A stretch of DNA of 64,000 bases from Cylindrobasidium torrendii FP15055 ss-10 (Eukaryota > Basidiomycota > Agaricomycetes > Agaricales > Physalacriaceae). The stretch covers positions 1 to 64,000 of the forward strand of contig KN880566.1 of assembly GCA_000934385.1 (NCBI GenBank), given 5' to 3'. This document shows, in pieces, positions 1 through 10,842 of the stretch (the first letter of the stretch is position 1; each line of letters begins with the position of its first letter). Made by a program: the position numbers and the translations under genes. The notes below the pieces were generated by a model. That model made no database searches. It had not been told where the DNA came from and worked only from the letters and a program-made list of their open reading frames with translations.

Positions 1-7
1 GTTATGA

Positions 8-2381
8 TTCGTAGTTCTAAAAATCGCAAAATCTCGGTGGTTCAACGCGTGTGTACAAACACAGCGTATCAACGGGCTAATGGCAATGCCTCTCGGCGTC
101 TGGCTCTTTGCGACGAAGGCGCACGTCGATATTAAACGAATGCTCTCGAAAATGGCATTAGCCGTACATGATACTACTGCACGCGACGCACTCAACTCTA
201 TCAGTCGGCAAAGTCTCTTAAACCTGCGAGCCAATGTCGGTCGTGCACTTGCAGATACCAAACCCAGCCCATACTGCCGCAAGGTACTTGACAACATCCA
301 GCAGCACCAGCCTGTACACGAGCATAGACTCGGTGCCGTGTCGCAGCTCATCACTGGTACAGCAGCCACCGCAGTTATTCTGGACGACTTTTCGCCCGGC
401 GCATTTGATTTGGGTCGACTGCAAGATGAGATATTCAAGAATGAGCGCCGTCATCTCACCGTGAACGCACTCCTACGAGATCTGAGTACTGCACATCTTG
501 AGGAAGTCACCGCCCTTCATTTCCTTCGTGTTCTCTGCAAGCATTCGCCAGTGTTTGCGGTTTATTCGACCAGCGTGTCCGACCGTTTTCGTACAGCACC
601 AATTTCGAAGCATCGTATGCGCGAGGGACGCAAGACTGAGGTTGTCCCGCTTGGGTCAAACGGACACTACGAGATGGCCACAGACGGGATGCGGGATGCG
701 CAGCTTGACTTTGATGAGCAGTCGGGTCACACGAAGGACGCAGTCGAGAAGGCAAATGTTGTTCTTCTGTATGGTGGAGATGGGGGCTCTGTCATGTCCT
801 CAGGGCGAGTTGCGCAGGAGCTGCGGCACTTGGCATGTACGCAGGGGCCCTTCTCAACACGAGAGTGCGTTCTGATGACACCCGGTATTTGGCACGTTCG
901 CTATACGATGGTCAATACATTGGCGGCCAACTTCTTTGGGCCTTCGGCCTCAAAGGATCCCTCATCAATATCGCGAGCGGCTTGGGCGACGAATCTACAC
1001 CGGCCAACAAACCTCTCAAAATGCGACTTTTTTGCAACGGTTCGGACACTTCAGGTTGTCTACGAGGCTCGCATTATGGATATCTGGAGCCGTGAGCTTG
1101 CCGGTGACACTGACTTGGATGAATATTACACCATTGGCACACACCAACTCCCTACGTTTTCCAAATTGCTGTCTATAGCTCGTCAAATCTCGTCAAAATA
1201 CGCATCTTCCCGCGGCCTCCGCCGTGTCGAGTCTGCCAAGGCAGCCGCAGATGCGCCTCCCGATCTTTCTTTCCCAGTTGGGGATTCCCGACATGCGCGA
1301 GTTGTGGATACTCCCACCGCATCCAATGGTCGGGATGCTGCAGAGAGCGACGAAAGAGATCATGTTGAGGTGCCGGGATACTCTGGCGACCGTGTCCTTT
1401 CAAATGCAATACTATTCCTGCGTGAGTGGACTATGTGGGAAGAGTGCACATACGCAGTATCAGAGGGTGATATTGGACGTGTATGGGAGGTCTTCAAGGT
1501 TGGTCTTGATCAAATCTTACAAGTTATTTGCTGACATACTGTAGTACTGGATTTTCGTCTTCGCAGGCGGCGGAAATCACAATTACAGGTCAATTATCCT
1601 CGAGCTCTATTGCCTCTTTCGATACAAGGCCTCGGTAGAGTTAAAGGAAGCTGTCTGGAATAACTGGCTAGTGAATGTGACTGGTGAGCTCGGGAAGTGG
1701 ATAGAGGATGACTTGATGCAAGAGCACTACAACCGTTGGCTCGAGGATATGATCAGCAAACACGGTGGCAAGTTTGAGGATCCGCTCTTCCGAGAAACTA
1801 TCTCTCCAAATGTTGAGTTTTTCATTAACCTCAAGAAGGAGATAGAGATTGGACTTGGACTGTATACCCGTTCGCAATCACACACGTCCTCAGACCACAG
1901 CGCAGAGCACAAGATACTCCGGAAAATCTACCGTGATGATCAAGTTCACTTCTTCGTGTCTGGCCGGTCAAAAGGGCACGCTGCAAAGGATCTCTTTGAG
2001 CTTGGTTATCATGTCCTTGGTAATGGCAAGCTTCAAGAGTTCCTCGAGTACACTAGTGCAGATGCGCGGCTACTTGCTGATCTACGGCACCGTCCCAGTC
2101 CAGCGCCACTTCCATCCAAGCCCAGCGAGCCCGTGCCACTTGCCTCCATTGCTAACGACGAGCTGGAATTGTTGGATCCTGCATCTGAAGCTGCACAGCG
2201 ACGGTTGGCTGTGTTAGATGATATCACCGAGCGGCTTTCAAGTGTGCTCACCGGAGACATAGCAGAAACCGAAATGGATAATGCGACCGAGGGAGGAGAT
2301 GCGATGGTACCAGAGGAAGAGGCGGAGGTCAATCCAGATGTAGACACCGAGGGATGGCTAGACGAGAATGACGGTTGTTGA
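8..2381 (+). CDS. DUF6589-type protein, 5' end outside window
   Basis: Two coding blocks are seen, 8(open)-1498 and 1545-2381, joined by a 46-base intron (1499-1544) that removes an in-frame stop and restores a continuous family-like stretch, VWEVFK-YWIFVFAGGGNHNY. The first Met in the window is at 80, but the frame stays open to base 8 and upstream residues (SRWFNACVQTQRINGL) look like the family, so the true start is probably outside. Recognisable blocks are YGGDGGSVMSSGRVAQEL, PGIWHVRYTMVNTLAANFFGP and a C-terminal DDQVHFFVSGRSKGHAAKDL. I assign the DUF6589 family, common in Agaricomycetes and of unknown biochemical role. The tail is acidic. Its last 349 coding bases overlap the antisense helicase frame. 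Confidence 0.8.
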
Positions 2382-4399
2382 GGGGGCGCATTCTCTTTGT
2401 GAGCCGCCCGCTTAGCTGGTGGAGAGAAATTGTCGAGCTCATTTGCCTGTCGTTTTGAGCCAGTAGTTGTAGAATCCATTGCGCTGGTCCGCTGTACTTG
2501 TCTCTTCCTCGGTTTCTTCTTTGCTTTCTTGCGCGTTGTACAGATAATGTGTTGCCAGTCTGCAATCAAAGCCCAGAGCGTGTTCGCATGTGCAGTATCG
2601 GAGAATAGCCAATCAGACTTGGCAGTCAGTGATGCGAGTGAACCAGGTGAGTCAAGCAGGAGTAGCAAGTCCAGAATCGCATCTCGAAGCGTGAGAGGGA
2701 AAAAGGCCGTTGATGGCGTATAAGCATGCTGGTGTTTGTCTTGCTCGTCATTCAAGAGCTTTAGGCAGAAGTTGTCGAACGGGATTTTCATGAGGGAGCG
2801 TTCATCGCGAGTAAGCTTGTTGGACTTCGATTTGACAAGTGGCGGTGTTGATAGTAAGGGTAAAGCATCGAGAAAGGGAGGCAAGATGGATGGCAAGGAG
2901 CAGAAATCAACAGATACACTGTACAGGTCACAGCATTCGGAGCAGTATAGCTTGCGGTGTGCCTCCCGACAGTCCAGATAAGCCGTTTCACAAGGTGTAT
3001 TTGAATAGATCGTGTTTTGGCGAGCAATCAGGCAGTGTGGGGTTCCCGCAAGCATCATTGCCTTGCCTGGGTCCATCACCGTCGTCTTGGAGCTTGGAAT
3101 ACCAGCTGAAGAAATCAACAGAGAGACTACACATTAAACAACAGACACACCTTCGAGCGTCTTCTGTGCAGTCCTTAGATCCGACTTCTGGTAGAACACA
3201 ACCGCTCGACCAACCTCTCCATCGACACGCGCTGCTCGGCCGGCCTGCTGGTTCATTTGCGACAGCGTATCCGGCATCCCAATTGAGTAGGCGTCCTGAA
3301 TTGAGGCGCAGTGAACACCGTTTGCGGCTGCAACAGTTCCGACAATAATCTGCAGATACGGATCGGTATCCATTAGTCGAAGGGTCTCACGGTTGAAATC
3401 ATCAGGGCAGATTGCGGTATAGACACGGACCCGTCGGCCATGGTTGGCACCTGGAGGCTCGCGTCGAAAGAGGTACTCGTATAGCTTCGTACATGTCTGC
3501 CGTGCCAGACAAAATACAATAGCCTTTCGCCCGGTATTCAAGAAAGGAAGAATCTGGTCGAAATTCGAAGACGTAACACCGACTTCTAGAGGTGCAAGAA
3601 CAAGCTGCAGGTCAGGGCGCTCGTTGCTGTATCGGAACATGTGAAAGGATCCAGCGCGAAATGCCAGAAGACGCTGGACAGCAAGTGTCTGTCGGCCAGG
3701 CTCGAGCGTTGCAGATATGCCGAATAGTGATACAGTAGACGGAACACGGCCTCGAATGAATGCACCGATGTGTTGAAATGCCTTCCGGAATGATTTTCCC
3801 CACTCGTCGGCAAGATGGCACTCTTCAAGACATGTGAAGACTAGACTGTCGACAAAAAGGTTGCATCGAAAGACCAGCATCCAGATGTGTCCAATGAGGT
3901 GCTCTGGGTCAATACAGATGAGATGATAGCGGCGGTCCTTGATTTCTTGCGTCAGATTTCGGTGCGCAATAGCGGCAACGGATATGGTTTCTTGGCAATA
4001 CGTGAGGCCCTGGAGGCCGAAATCTCCGAGTTGTGCAACCTAATTTACATTGTTAATTTGGGCTTTCTATTGTTGCATAGAGATATCTACAATGTTCGAA
4101 GCGAGGCCCTTGGTTGGTGTTATTACAAGCCCAACGGGTGTAGACTTGCACGAAAATCCGGCATAATGCGTGGGATTCGACGCAACTTCACGGTGAACAA
4201 GAAGCGGAACAATAAATAATGCAGACTTGCCGCGGCCGGTTGCTGTTGTGAGAAGAAGATCTTCGCCATCGAGAATCCGAAGGACAGGCTCTTCTTGCTC
4301 GGTGCGCAGGCCATTGGGCCACTTCGGTACCAGCTTTGCAACAATGGTCTTCAGGGCCGTTCTTCCCTCTGTACTACACCAGATCTTTTTTTCGCTCAT
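2033..4399 (-). CDS. RecQ-like DEAD/DEAH-type helicase
   Basis: Exons 4399-4091, 4039-3151 and 3105-2033 give 756 residues. Both introns (4040-4090 and 3106-3150) restore conserved helicase sequence. Visible motifs are I, TATGRGKSALF (about residues 52-62); Ia, ITPTKGLASNI; II, in the variant form EECHLADEWG where RecQ proteins have DEVH; III, GISATL; IV, KAIVFCL; V, IIVGTVAAANGV; and VI, QQAGRAARVDG. After the motor comes a Cys/His cluster (CETAYLDCREAHRKLYCSEC), then basic nuclear-type stretches and a Ser-rich tail. The tail reads 349 bases into the antisense of the DUF6589 gene; an undetected 3' intron could end it earlier. Two ACGCGT boxes lie just upstream. Confidence 0.82.
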
Positions 4400-4891
4400 C
4401 CTGAGGGCGTATGGGGTCTTGGAATAAGGAAAGTCGCGTTATAACGCGCTCAACGCGTCGGGATGGATGTTCGCGACAAGCGCGTCAATTATGTCATTAT
4501 GGCACGCGTTTTGCGATCGGCGACTTTTTACGTAATTTCAGGGCATACACCAAAGTGGGGCGCGTTGGCTAAAGGACTAGGGTCGCTTGGAGCCCGCCAA
4601 AAAAAATCTCAGGACTCCAGGACGTTATACACTCGCGTAGTAGCCATGTAAAACGATCGATTGGAGTCTCCCGCTTTGAAGCTTGAAGTCCCATCTTCTA
4701 GTATGCTTGCCATGAACGAGCGATATATCAGCAGTACTGTAAGTATGATCAATGATACAGAGAGCAGGGAGTGGAGCTGGAGTGAGGTGGAGTGTGTAGC
4801 AAAGAGCTGCAGTAAATACAGAGGCATTGAGTAGGGAAGCTAACTATCCAATAAGCAAGCATGGTCGTGTATCCATCTATGTACATAAACT
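4400..4891. other. Intergenic, helicase promoter side
   Basis: No convincing coding frame. The stretch holds the helicase upstream region with its CGCG-rich DNA and the 3' flank of the finger-protein gene. I saw no terminal inverted repeats. Confidence 0.5.
4453..4509. promoter_or_regulatory. Two MluI cell-cycle box (ACGCGT) motifs
   Basis: ACGCGT occurs at 4453-4458 and 4504-4509, 54 and 105 bases upstream of the helicase ATG, in a CGCG-rich stretch. In ascomycete yeasts this hexamer binds the G1/S factor MBF. Cell-cycle control of the helicase is an inference from motif position. Confidence 0.4.
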
Positions 4892-6988
4892 TCAGCACCT
4901 CCTTACAAAGTCGCCAGCCAGCTCCAGCCGCCATTCGTCTTCATCGACCTTGATACCATCCCGGGCTAATAACCCGACACCAGCAATGACCTCGCGCATG
5001 TCGAACTCCTTCCATCTAGCCACAGGCATGCTGGCGTTGAGAAATCTGACAATGGCATGGATGGATGCTCCGCTGCGGAACGTCGTCTGGAGCAAATGCA
5101 CGATGTGAAAGGCCAAGTGCGTGATGCGGTTCGACGGCGCATCAAGGTCGAGGTATGACTCGGCGTTCGACAGGCGGCGTCCAGCTGGGCTCATCCGGCC
5201 ACGCAGTGGACTTGGCGGTCGGGTTTGGGTCTTCTTGCTAAATCGCCCATCTGGGAAACGTTGAGATGTTTGCAGGAGGGCAGCTTCATCTTCGCGTGAA
5301 GGGAACTCTTCTTTGACATCGTATTTGACCGTGCTGACCTTGGTCCCTGGCCTTGTAGTGATCGTTGTGACCTTGGGCGGCGCTGGGTCACGACAAGGAG
5401 CGCGTGAAGACGTTTCACGCCCATCTTTGGGAGGCCCCTGACGAGGCGTAACGGAAGATGATTGAGAAGAAGAGGAGATCGTGGACTTGTATGTCGTCGC
5501 AGTGACCGTCTTTGCGCGAGCGTTGAGGTCTGTGATTGCAGGATGGGAAGTATCCCGGGCGAAAGGCCGGTGCGTTTCTTGAATGTCCTCGTCGACACTG
5601 CCGCCTGCGTCTTCTCCACCCTGCGGCCCGGATGATAGCCTCTGCTCGCTATCCAGGACGCGCTCCCTTGCCGTCTGACAGTCACTGCTGTGCTAATGAG
5701 CCGCTACTCATACAGGATAAGACATAAATCGACATACTTTCTTGCAAGACACGCGCGGCGATGCCGCGTCCATGGATATGTATAGAAACGCGAGTTCTGT
5801 CGAAGCCCGACCCACTTCTGACAGAGCGAGCAGAAGACACGATGCTCCTCGACGATTTTGATGAATGGATCTGAACGCAGGTGGGCTTCTCTTTGTTCAA
5901 GATTGCGACGAAGGGTCGGGGTCTGACCCGAGGGAGGGACCAAATGCGAATGTGGTCTTTCCGTAGTCATAATGGGCCGTGCCAATGGAGTAGTGCTGAT
6001 GACGCTGTTTTCGACAACGACAGTAGGTAGAGTAGCCTCGCGACACCGCTCCTTATGCACTTCCCAGAGGTTGCGATTGTCGGTGATGGCGATCCATTTG
6101 TCGCAGGAGGCGCATAGCACGCGCTCTGCATCGAACTTGCGGGCGCATGGGTCAAGCTCGAGGAGTTTACTGTTCTCACTTGCTCTACAACGACGGTCAG
6201 CGCCGCCCATTTTCATCAAACCGTAAAAAAAAAAGAAAACTAACATCTTCTTTGCCAGGCACGACTTGCGATGAGCTTCCCATGGGCTAGTACTGTACCT
6301 TGATCTTGAAAGCAAGCGGATCCACTTGTCACACAACTTGCAGTGTACGACGTACGGTTCGAAGGCTTGGACGTAGGGGTCGTTCTCCAGATCATGGATA
6401 CGCTCCTCCTCTGTTCTGTAGCCCCGTTGCCGTTTCACGGGCGCCGAGTATGGAGTCGGCAAATGACTAGGAAGGGAAATTTTTAAAAGGTGATGTTGTG
6501 ACCACAAGGGGGCAAACCCGTACCAGAGCGCTTGGTGCGCAAGCCAATGCCGCACAGTGTATTGGCCCGTTGCTTGTTCGCGGAGGGGCACACGAACGCC
6601 GCAAGTATCGCAGTCAATGAAGGCGGGCCGCTCTCCACCATTGAGGAGAGGAAACAACTCGCAGCCGTCTGCGATATTCGGCTCAATCGAACATTAATTA
6701 TTGGAAGCGGAAGCGCTTACCGTCGTCCATCGAAAGCCGCCTCTTCAAGCTCCTCGCCGGAGAGTCCGACGGCCAGCTATCATCACGGCTGGAATGGAAT
6801 GACCTGAACTCATTTCCACGAGTGGATGAGGTTTGGTCCTGTCGTCTCGACAACACCTTCGGCGGCGGCGGCGGCGGGCGGAGCCTGAGGCTGCAATCCG
6901 AGTCATGCATGCCAACGAGGTTTGTTTCGCGAATTCGAGGAGTTGTGTGCGACGAGGCCGACGCAGATGGCGGGAAGGGCGGCGACAT
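4892..6988 (-). CDS. Protein with repeated CxxC-HxxxC zinc fingers
   Basis: Five exons: 6988-6721, 6668-6524, 6466-6245, 6184-5738 and 5684-4892 (624 residues). Introns are 52, 57, 60 and 53 bases, and each restores an open frame. Three copies of a finger are seen: CKLCDKW...HRKSC, CASCDKW...HKERC and CSLCQKW...HRRAC, of form C-x2-C-x(15 or 19)-H-x3-C. A weaker fourth, CDTCGVRV...HWLAHQ, comes first. Each of the three is preceded by a DP-containing spacer and V-x-C, so the unit repeats about every 65-75 residues. The N-terminus has a proline run (6 P) encoded by a GCC/GGC tract near 6860. The C-terminal third is low complexity followed by a helical segment (about 5090-4892). Zinc binding is inferred; DNA, RNA or protein partners are unknown. 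Confidence 0.75.
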
Positions 6989-7397
6989 GTGTGCGCTGGG
7001 GCGCTGCTCTGCCAGTGGGGGGTCCTGGGAGAGAAAAAAGTGCAGCTCCCAAAGGTTGTATGGTTTTATGACTGAATCAGCGTCCGTCACACAGAGTTTA
7101 AATTTGATGGACTGTCGAACTGCCAAATTTGAAACGTGCCTGCTTATATTCAAAGGTGAGCGCTGTGTGCGCGTACGTTGACGAGTTGAATGGCTGGTCT
7201 GCGTGCTCGAGCCGCTCGTTGAATGTTTCTGACATCCATTGGTTTGCTTGTATCCTGAGGTCGCAGAGAATCATGCACTTCCAAGTATTTTCCAGAAAGC
7301 CGCCGTCGCGCGACTATATTTCTCTGAAGCTCTTGATTATCGTTACACTTGAGATTCAGAACCATATGTAAACTCCATATACCCTCTGAGACCACCC
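6989..7397. other. Intergenic, no gene seen
   Basis: Upstream region of the finger-protein gene and 3' flank of GET3. No coding frame with splice support. Confidence 0.5.
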
Positions 7398-8665
7398 TCA
7401 AGGAGCAGGAACGTATGGCTCTATGAGCATCCGGCTGAACTCCTTCAACTTCTCTGGCCCGCGTACTTCTTCGGTTAGTAAGGGCAGCTGTATGATGTGG
7501 AAGAACTCGTCGTAAAGCTCGTGTGCTTCGTTGAGGTACTTCTGCTGCATCTTATGGCGCACCGAACAATGTTCACAATTCGACGCTGGACATGGGTGAA
7601 TGATAGCGACACAGCAATGCAATGAACTCACAAGCTTTGGGGAACAACAACTGGTTCACGATGATATTGTGCGTATCAATTTCGTAGGACGTGAGCTCCT
7701 GCACCAACCGCTCTGTCTCGTATAAAGACAGGAATTCAGATATGCACACGCAAACGAATGTGGTCTTCTCTGGATCCTTGAACTGCGTGTTGACCTCTGT
7801 GATGACCGAACGCATGGACTCAAGCTTGGCAAACATGTCTTCTTGTGAAGCGGCCTCTCCACCCATCATGGAGGACATTTGCGAAATCATGGGCCCAAAC
7901 CGCGAACCTAGTGTCGAGAGCTTGCCGAGCGCCTTTTCGAGGACAGTGGGGAAGGACAGGAAGCGAAGTGTGTGGCCGGTGGGCGCAGTATCGAATACAA
8001 TGACGGAGTATTCCATCGACTTGACGTGTCTATAGGGATGGAATGAGCGGGGGGAAATGTGACTTCTGGCGCAGGCGCACTTCATAATCTCCGCGAAAGA
8101 CATGGCCTCGTCAACACCAGGGATGGCGAATGCCAGATCCTGCATCATAGTGCCCATCATGCCGTTCGAGTCCGCTGCAATCGTTTAGTATGATCACTTG
8201 TGGGGAACGATACACGCACATTGCTCTACCATCTCCTGGATAGCGCTCGTGGGGTCGATCTCCATGGCAAACAGATTGTCAAATCCGTTGACTTTCGTCG
8301 CGTCTTTGCTGAATTTCTGGCCAAACGCATCGGATAAATTGTGGGCGGGATCCGTGGACTGGCTATCGTTCAGCACCTAACCGACCCAAGCGCGAGCCGC
8401 ACGCACAATGAGCAGGACGGATTTGCGGACTTTCGCGAGCTGGATAGCCAGGGAGCAGGATGTTGTTGTTTTGCCTATAGCCCGTTATCTCCTGGACGCG
8501 AAAACGAATGCAATCGACGTGCCTACACCACCCTTTCCACCTGCAACCGACGTGTCAGACGCCTTCCATGGACCCAGGACGAGCTCACGCACCACAGAAT
8601 ATCCATTTCAGAGTATCCTGGTCAAGAACGTTTTGAAGCGTGGGCTCAAGCGTTTCGGCGGACAT
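7398..8665 (-). CDS. GET3: GET3/ArsA-type ATPase for tail-anchored proteins
   Basis: Seven exons: 8665-8593, 8540-8523, 8474-8407, 8358-8220, 8174-8081, 8029-7632 and 7585-7398, giving 325 residues, the usual Get3 length. Get3 is a cytosolic homodimeric ATPase that hands tail-anchored membrane proteins to the Get1/2 receptor at the ER. Visible are the deviant Walker A loop GKGGVGKT (residues 26-33), [28 protein letters not shown] and the CEHC pair that binds the dimer-bridging zinc. Exon 2 is only 18 bases and encodes most of the P-loop. The following 48-base intron (8475-8522) must be read as GC-AG to keep GKGGVGKT intact; no GT donor does so. Confidence 0.95.
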
Positions 8666-9177
8666 GGCGGCTAGAGGCAAGGACAATATGTGACGCGTGC
8701 TGATGCGCGTCCTGATATGGCACTACGCCACTCGATCGGCTATTCAAGCATCTTCTGTGCATCTTCTCGTCTTTTCTGGTTCAAACATGGACATTCTTCT
8801 CCAAAACAATTAGCACTCATGGACTTGTCGCCCATTTTCTATGCACTACTGTACAGCTGTTGCCTCCGACTGTCAATGGTCATCTCTGCGGCAAAGTTCG
8901 CTGTCTCTGCTTTCTTTATCTGGGTATCATAGTAGACTATTGTTGCCTGATCCATACATTTTCGACTGATGACTCGGCGAGAGAAGGGCGCCCATTGCCT
9001 AACACCACTACGAGGAGTTGAGTTGAGTATGTGATGTCGCAGCCGGACTCTTAACGAGGCCTTGTACTAAATATTGAAGATTGGGTATTGAATGACTGCT
9101 GTATCATTAGAATCATGAGCGTAGGTTTCTGCATGCGCATCATAAGAACGTACACATAAGAAATTGCCCTTTGAAAT
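8666..9177. other. Intergenic, no gene seen
   Basis: GET3 upstream region and 3' flank of the F-box gene. No supported gene or RNA. Confidence 0.5.
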
Positions 9178-10587
9178 TTACACTACACGAACTGAAACCA
9201 AAGCGACCAACTCTTTCCAAAATATGGCCGCATCTGATTCCAAGACAGTGGACACGAATCTTTCCGGCGGTCCCCAGGAGGGATACGAATTCGAAACTAT
9301 AACTTCAAAAGACAGCGTATCCCGGCGCTCCCGCGCAATGCAGACCACCATTTCACCATCCTGCTTCAGCAGCTCTGGACTAATCTTGAGGACGGCAAGC
9401 GCTGGAACCAAGCCACTCCCCTCTTTGAGTGCACATAGAACATAGTGGCCGAACCTTTCTGATATGCTCAACGAACGCAGTGCGGGCATTCGCGTCATGA
9501 CGTGCATGAAGCTCTGCACATTGCCATCCATGTATGCTGGCGTTTCATGAACACAGAAGGCTATGAGTTCGTGCAAGCCACGGAGGGCAATGTCAGGTAT
9601 CATCTCGAGAATTTGGATCAGCTGCGTAGACGAAGCGACGAACTCGAGTGTGCGCAGGGTATGTGCGTGTAGTGAAAGGAAAATGTTGGTGCGGTTACCG
9701 CCGGGGCGCACGTCGAACATGAAACTTCGAAAACGAACTCTCTTGAGAGTCTTGAGAGCATCGGGCTGCCATGTCGGAGTCGAACGGAAAGGGACCTCAG
9801 GCGGATACGCGCCTCTAAACGAATTTGAACGTGGACACAAATTGAGGTTGACGTCGGTCGCCTTTTTGAGTTTGCTGATAATGTAGTCAAACCGACCACC
9901 GTTAGCATCTACTGTGGTGATATTTTCGTAGGGCAGAACAAATTCAATATGATGGGATTCCTCCTGCAAGTGAATGCACCGTAACAGCGGGCTCTTGGAG
10001 AAAGCGTCGACACGAGGGTCAGCATCCCCAAGTTTGACTATGCCGAAAGGGATGGCAATGGTGAGGGTGTGAAGCGCAGAAAATACGCAATTTTTCAAGA
10101 GTTCCGATTGGAGAACCGGTAATGGCGACGTCGCGCGGTCGACGCCAGGCGGCCGAATATAGCTGGCAAAGTTGATGCCTAGCTCACCGATTCGTTCAGC
10201 CACGTCTCGAAGGGCTCCTGCGATCCTATCTCCAAGGTCGCAAGTACTCGATGCCGCCATCAACACTCGGATGTGCAGTACAGAGGTCCCAGACAGCTGA
10301 ACAAGCTTCCGGAATCGGCTTTCGAGGACGCGAGGTTTAACGGCAGGGAAGTTGCCAAAATTGACGCACAGGCGGCTCCATAAAACCGGATGGCTCCTAA
10401 GACTCTGGCGCCAATGGGTACAGACTTGCCCAAGACGCCATATTGGGGAAAGATGGGACAGCGCATCCACCACGCCCTGCTTTTCGCCGACATCCTCTTC
10501 AAAGATGGCCAAAAGAATGTCTCGAGGCATCGATGCGAACAGGTTGGATTCGTTGTTCTGGCTGGAGGTCTGAATCGCAGACGCCAT
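9178..10587 (-). CDS. F-box protein (copy A)
   Basis: Single open frame of 469 residues from the Met at 10587. That start aligns with the start of the paralogue at 48597; an upstream Met at 10626 is possible but less likely. Residues about 14-65 form an F-box, SMPRDILLAIFEE...WRLGQVCTHWRQSLRSHPVLWSRL, followed by a long region of leucine-rich character such as ALHTLTIAIPFG and LHAHTLRTLEFVASS. F-box proteins connect a substrate to Skp1 in SCF ubiquitin ligases; that role is inferred from the motif. About half the residues match the copy at 48597-49988. It lies 3' of P450 copy A on the same strand, the same order as at the second locus. Confidence 0.85.
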   Translation of the reverse strand: MASAIQTSSQNNESNLFASMPRDILLAIFEEDVGEKQGVVDALSHLSPIWRLGQVCTHWRQSLRSHPVLWSRLCVNFGNFPAVKPRVLESRFRKLVQLSGTSVLHIRVLMAASSTCDLGDRIAGALRDVAERIGELGINFASYIRPPGVDRATSPLPVLQSELLKNCVFSALHTLTIAIPFGIVKLGDADPRVDAFSKSPLLRCIHLQEESHHIEFVLPYENITTVDANGGRFDYIISKLKKATDVNLNLCPRSNSFRGAYPPEVPFRSTPTWQPDALKTLKRVRFRSFMFDVRPGGNRTNIFLSLHAHTLRTLEFVASSTQLIQILEMIPDIALRGLHELIAFCVHETPAYMDGNVQSFMHVMTRMPALRSLSISERFGHYVLCALKEGSGLVPALAVLKISPELLKQDGEMVVCIARERRDTLSFEVIVSNSYPSWGPPERFVSTVLESDAAIFWKELVALVSVRVV

Positions 10588-10842
10588 CTGCGCCTGGATG
10601 AACTTGCAACCCGAATAGTGGTACATAGAAATACCTGGATGTTTGTTTCAGCAGTCGTCATATCCATCAGGCAGAGCGTTGGAAGTTGACGGTACACTTG
10701 TACGCGATCGTAATCCGTGGATTGATCGATCTGTGCATTACTAATCAATTCCATTCTGAACGTACATCCAGAGTGTGCTCAGCCTTGGTCTACAAGTAGA
10801 TACAGAGAGTATATATATTAAACTATATCACAACATACATTT

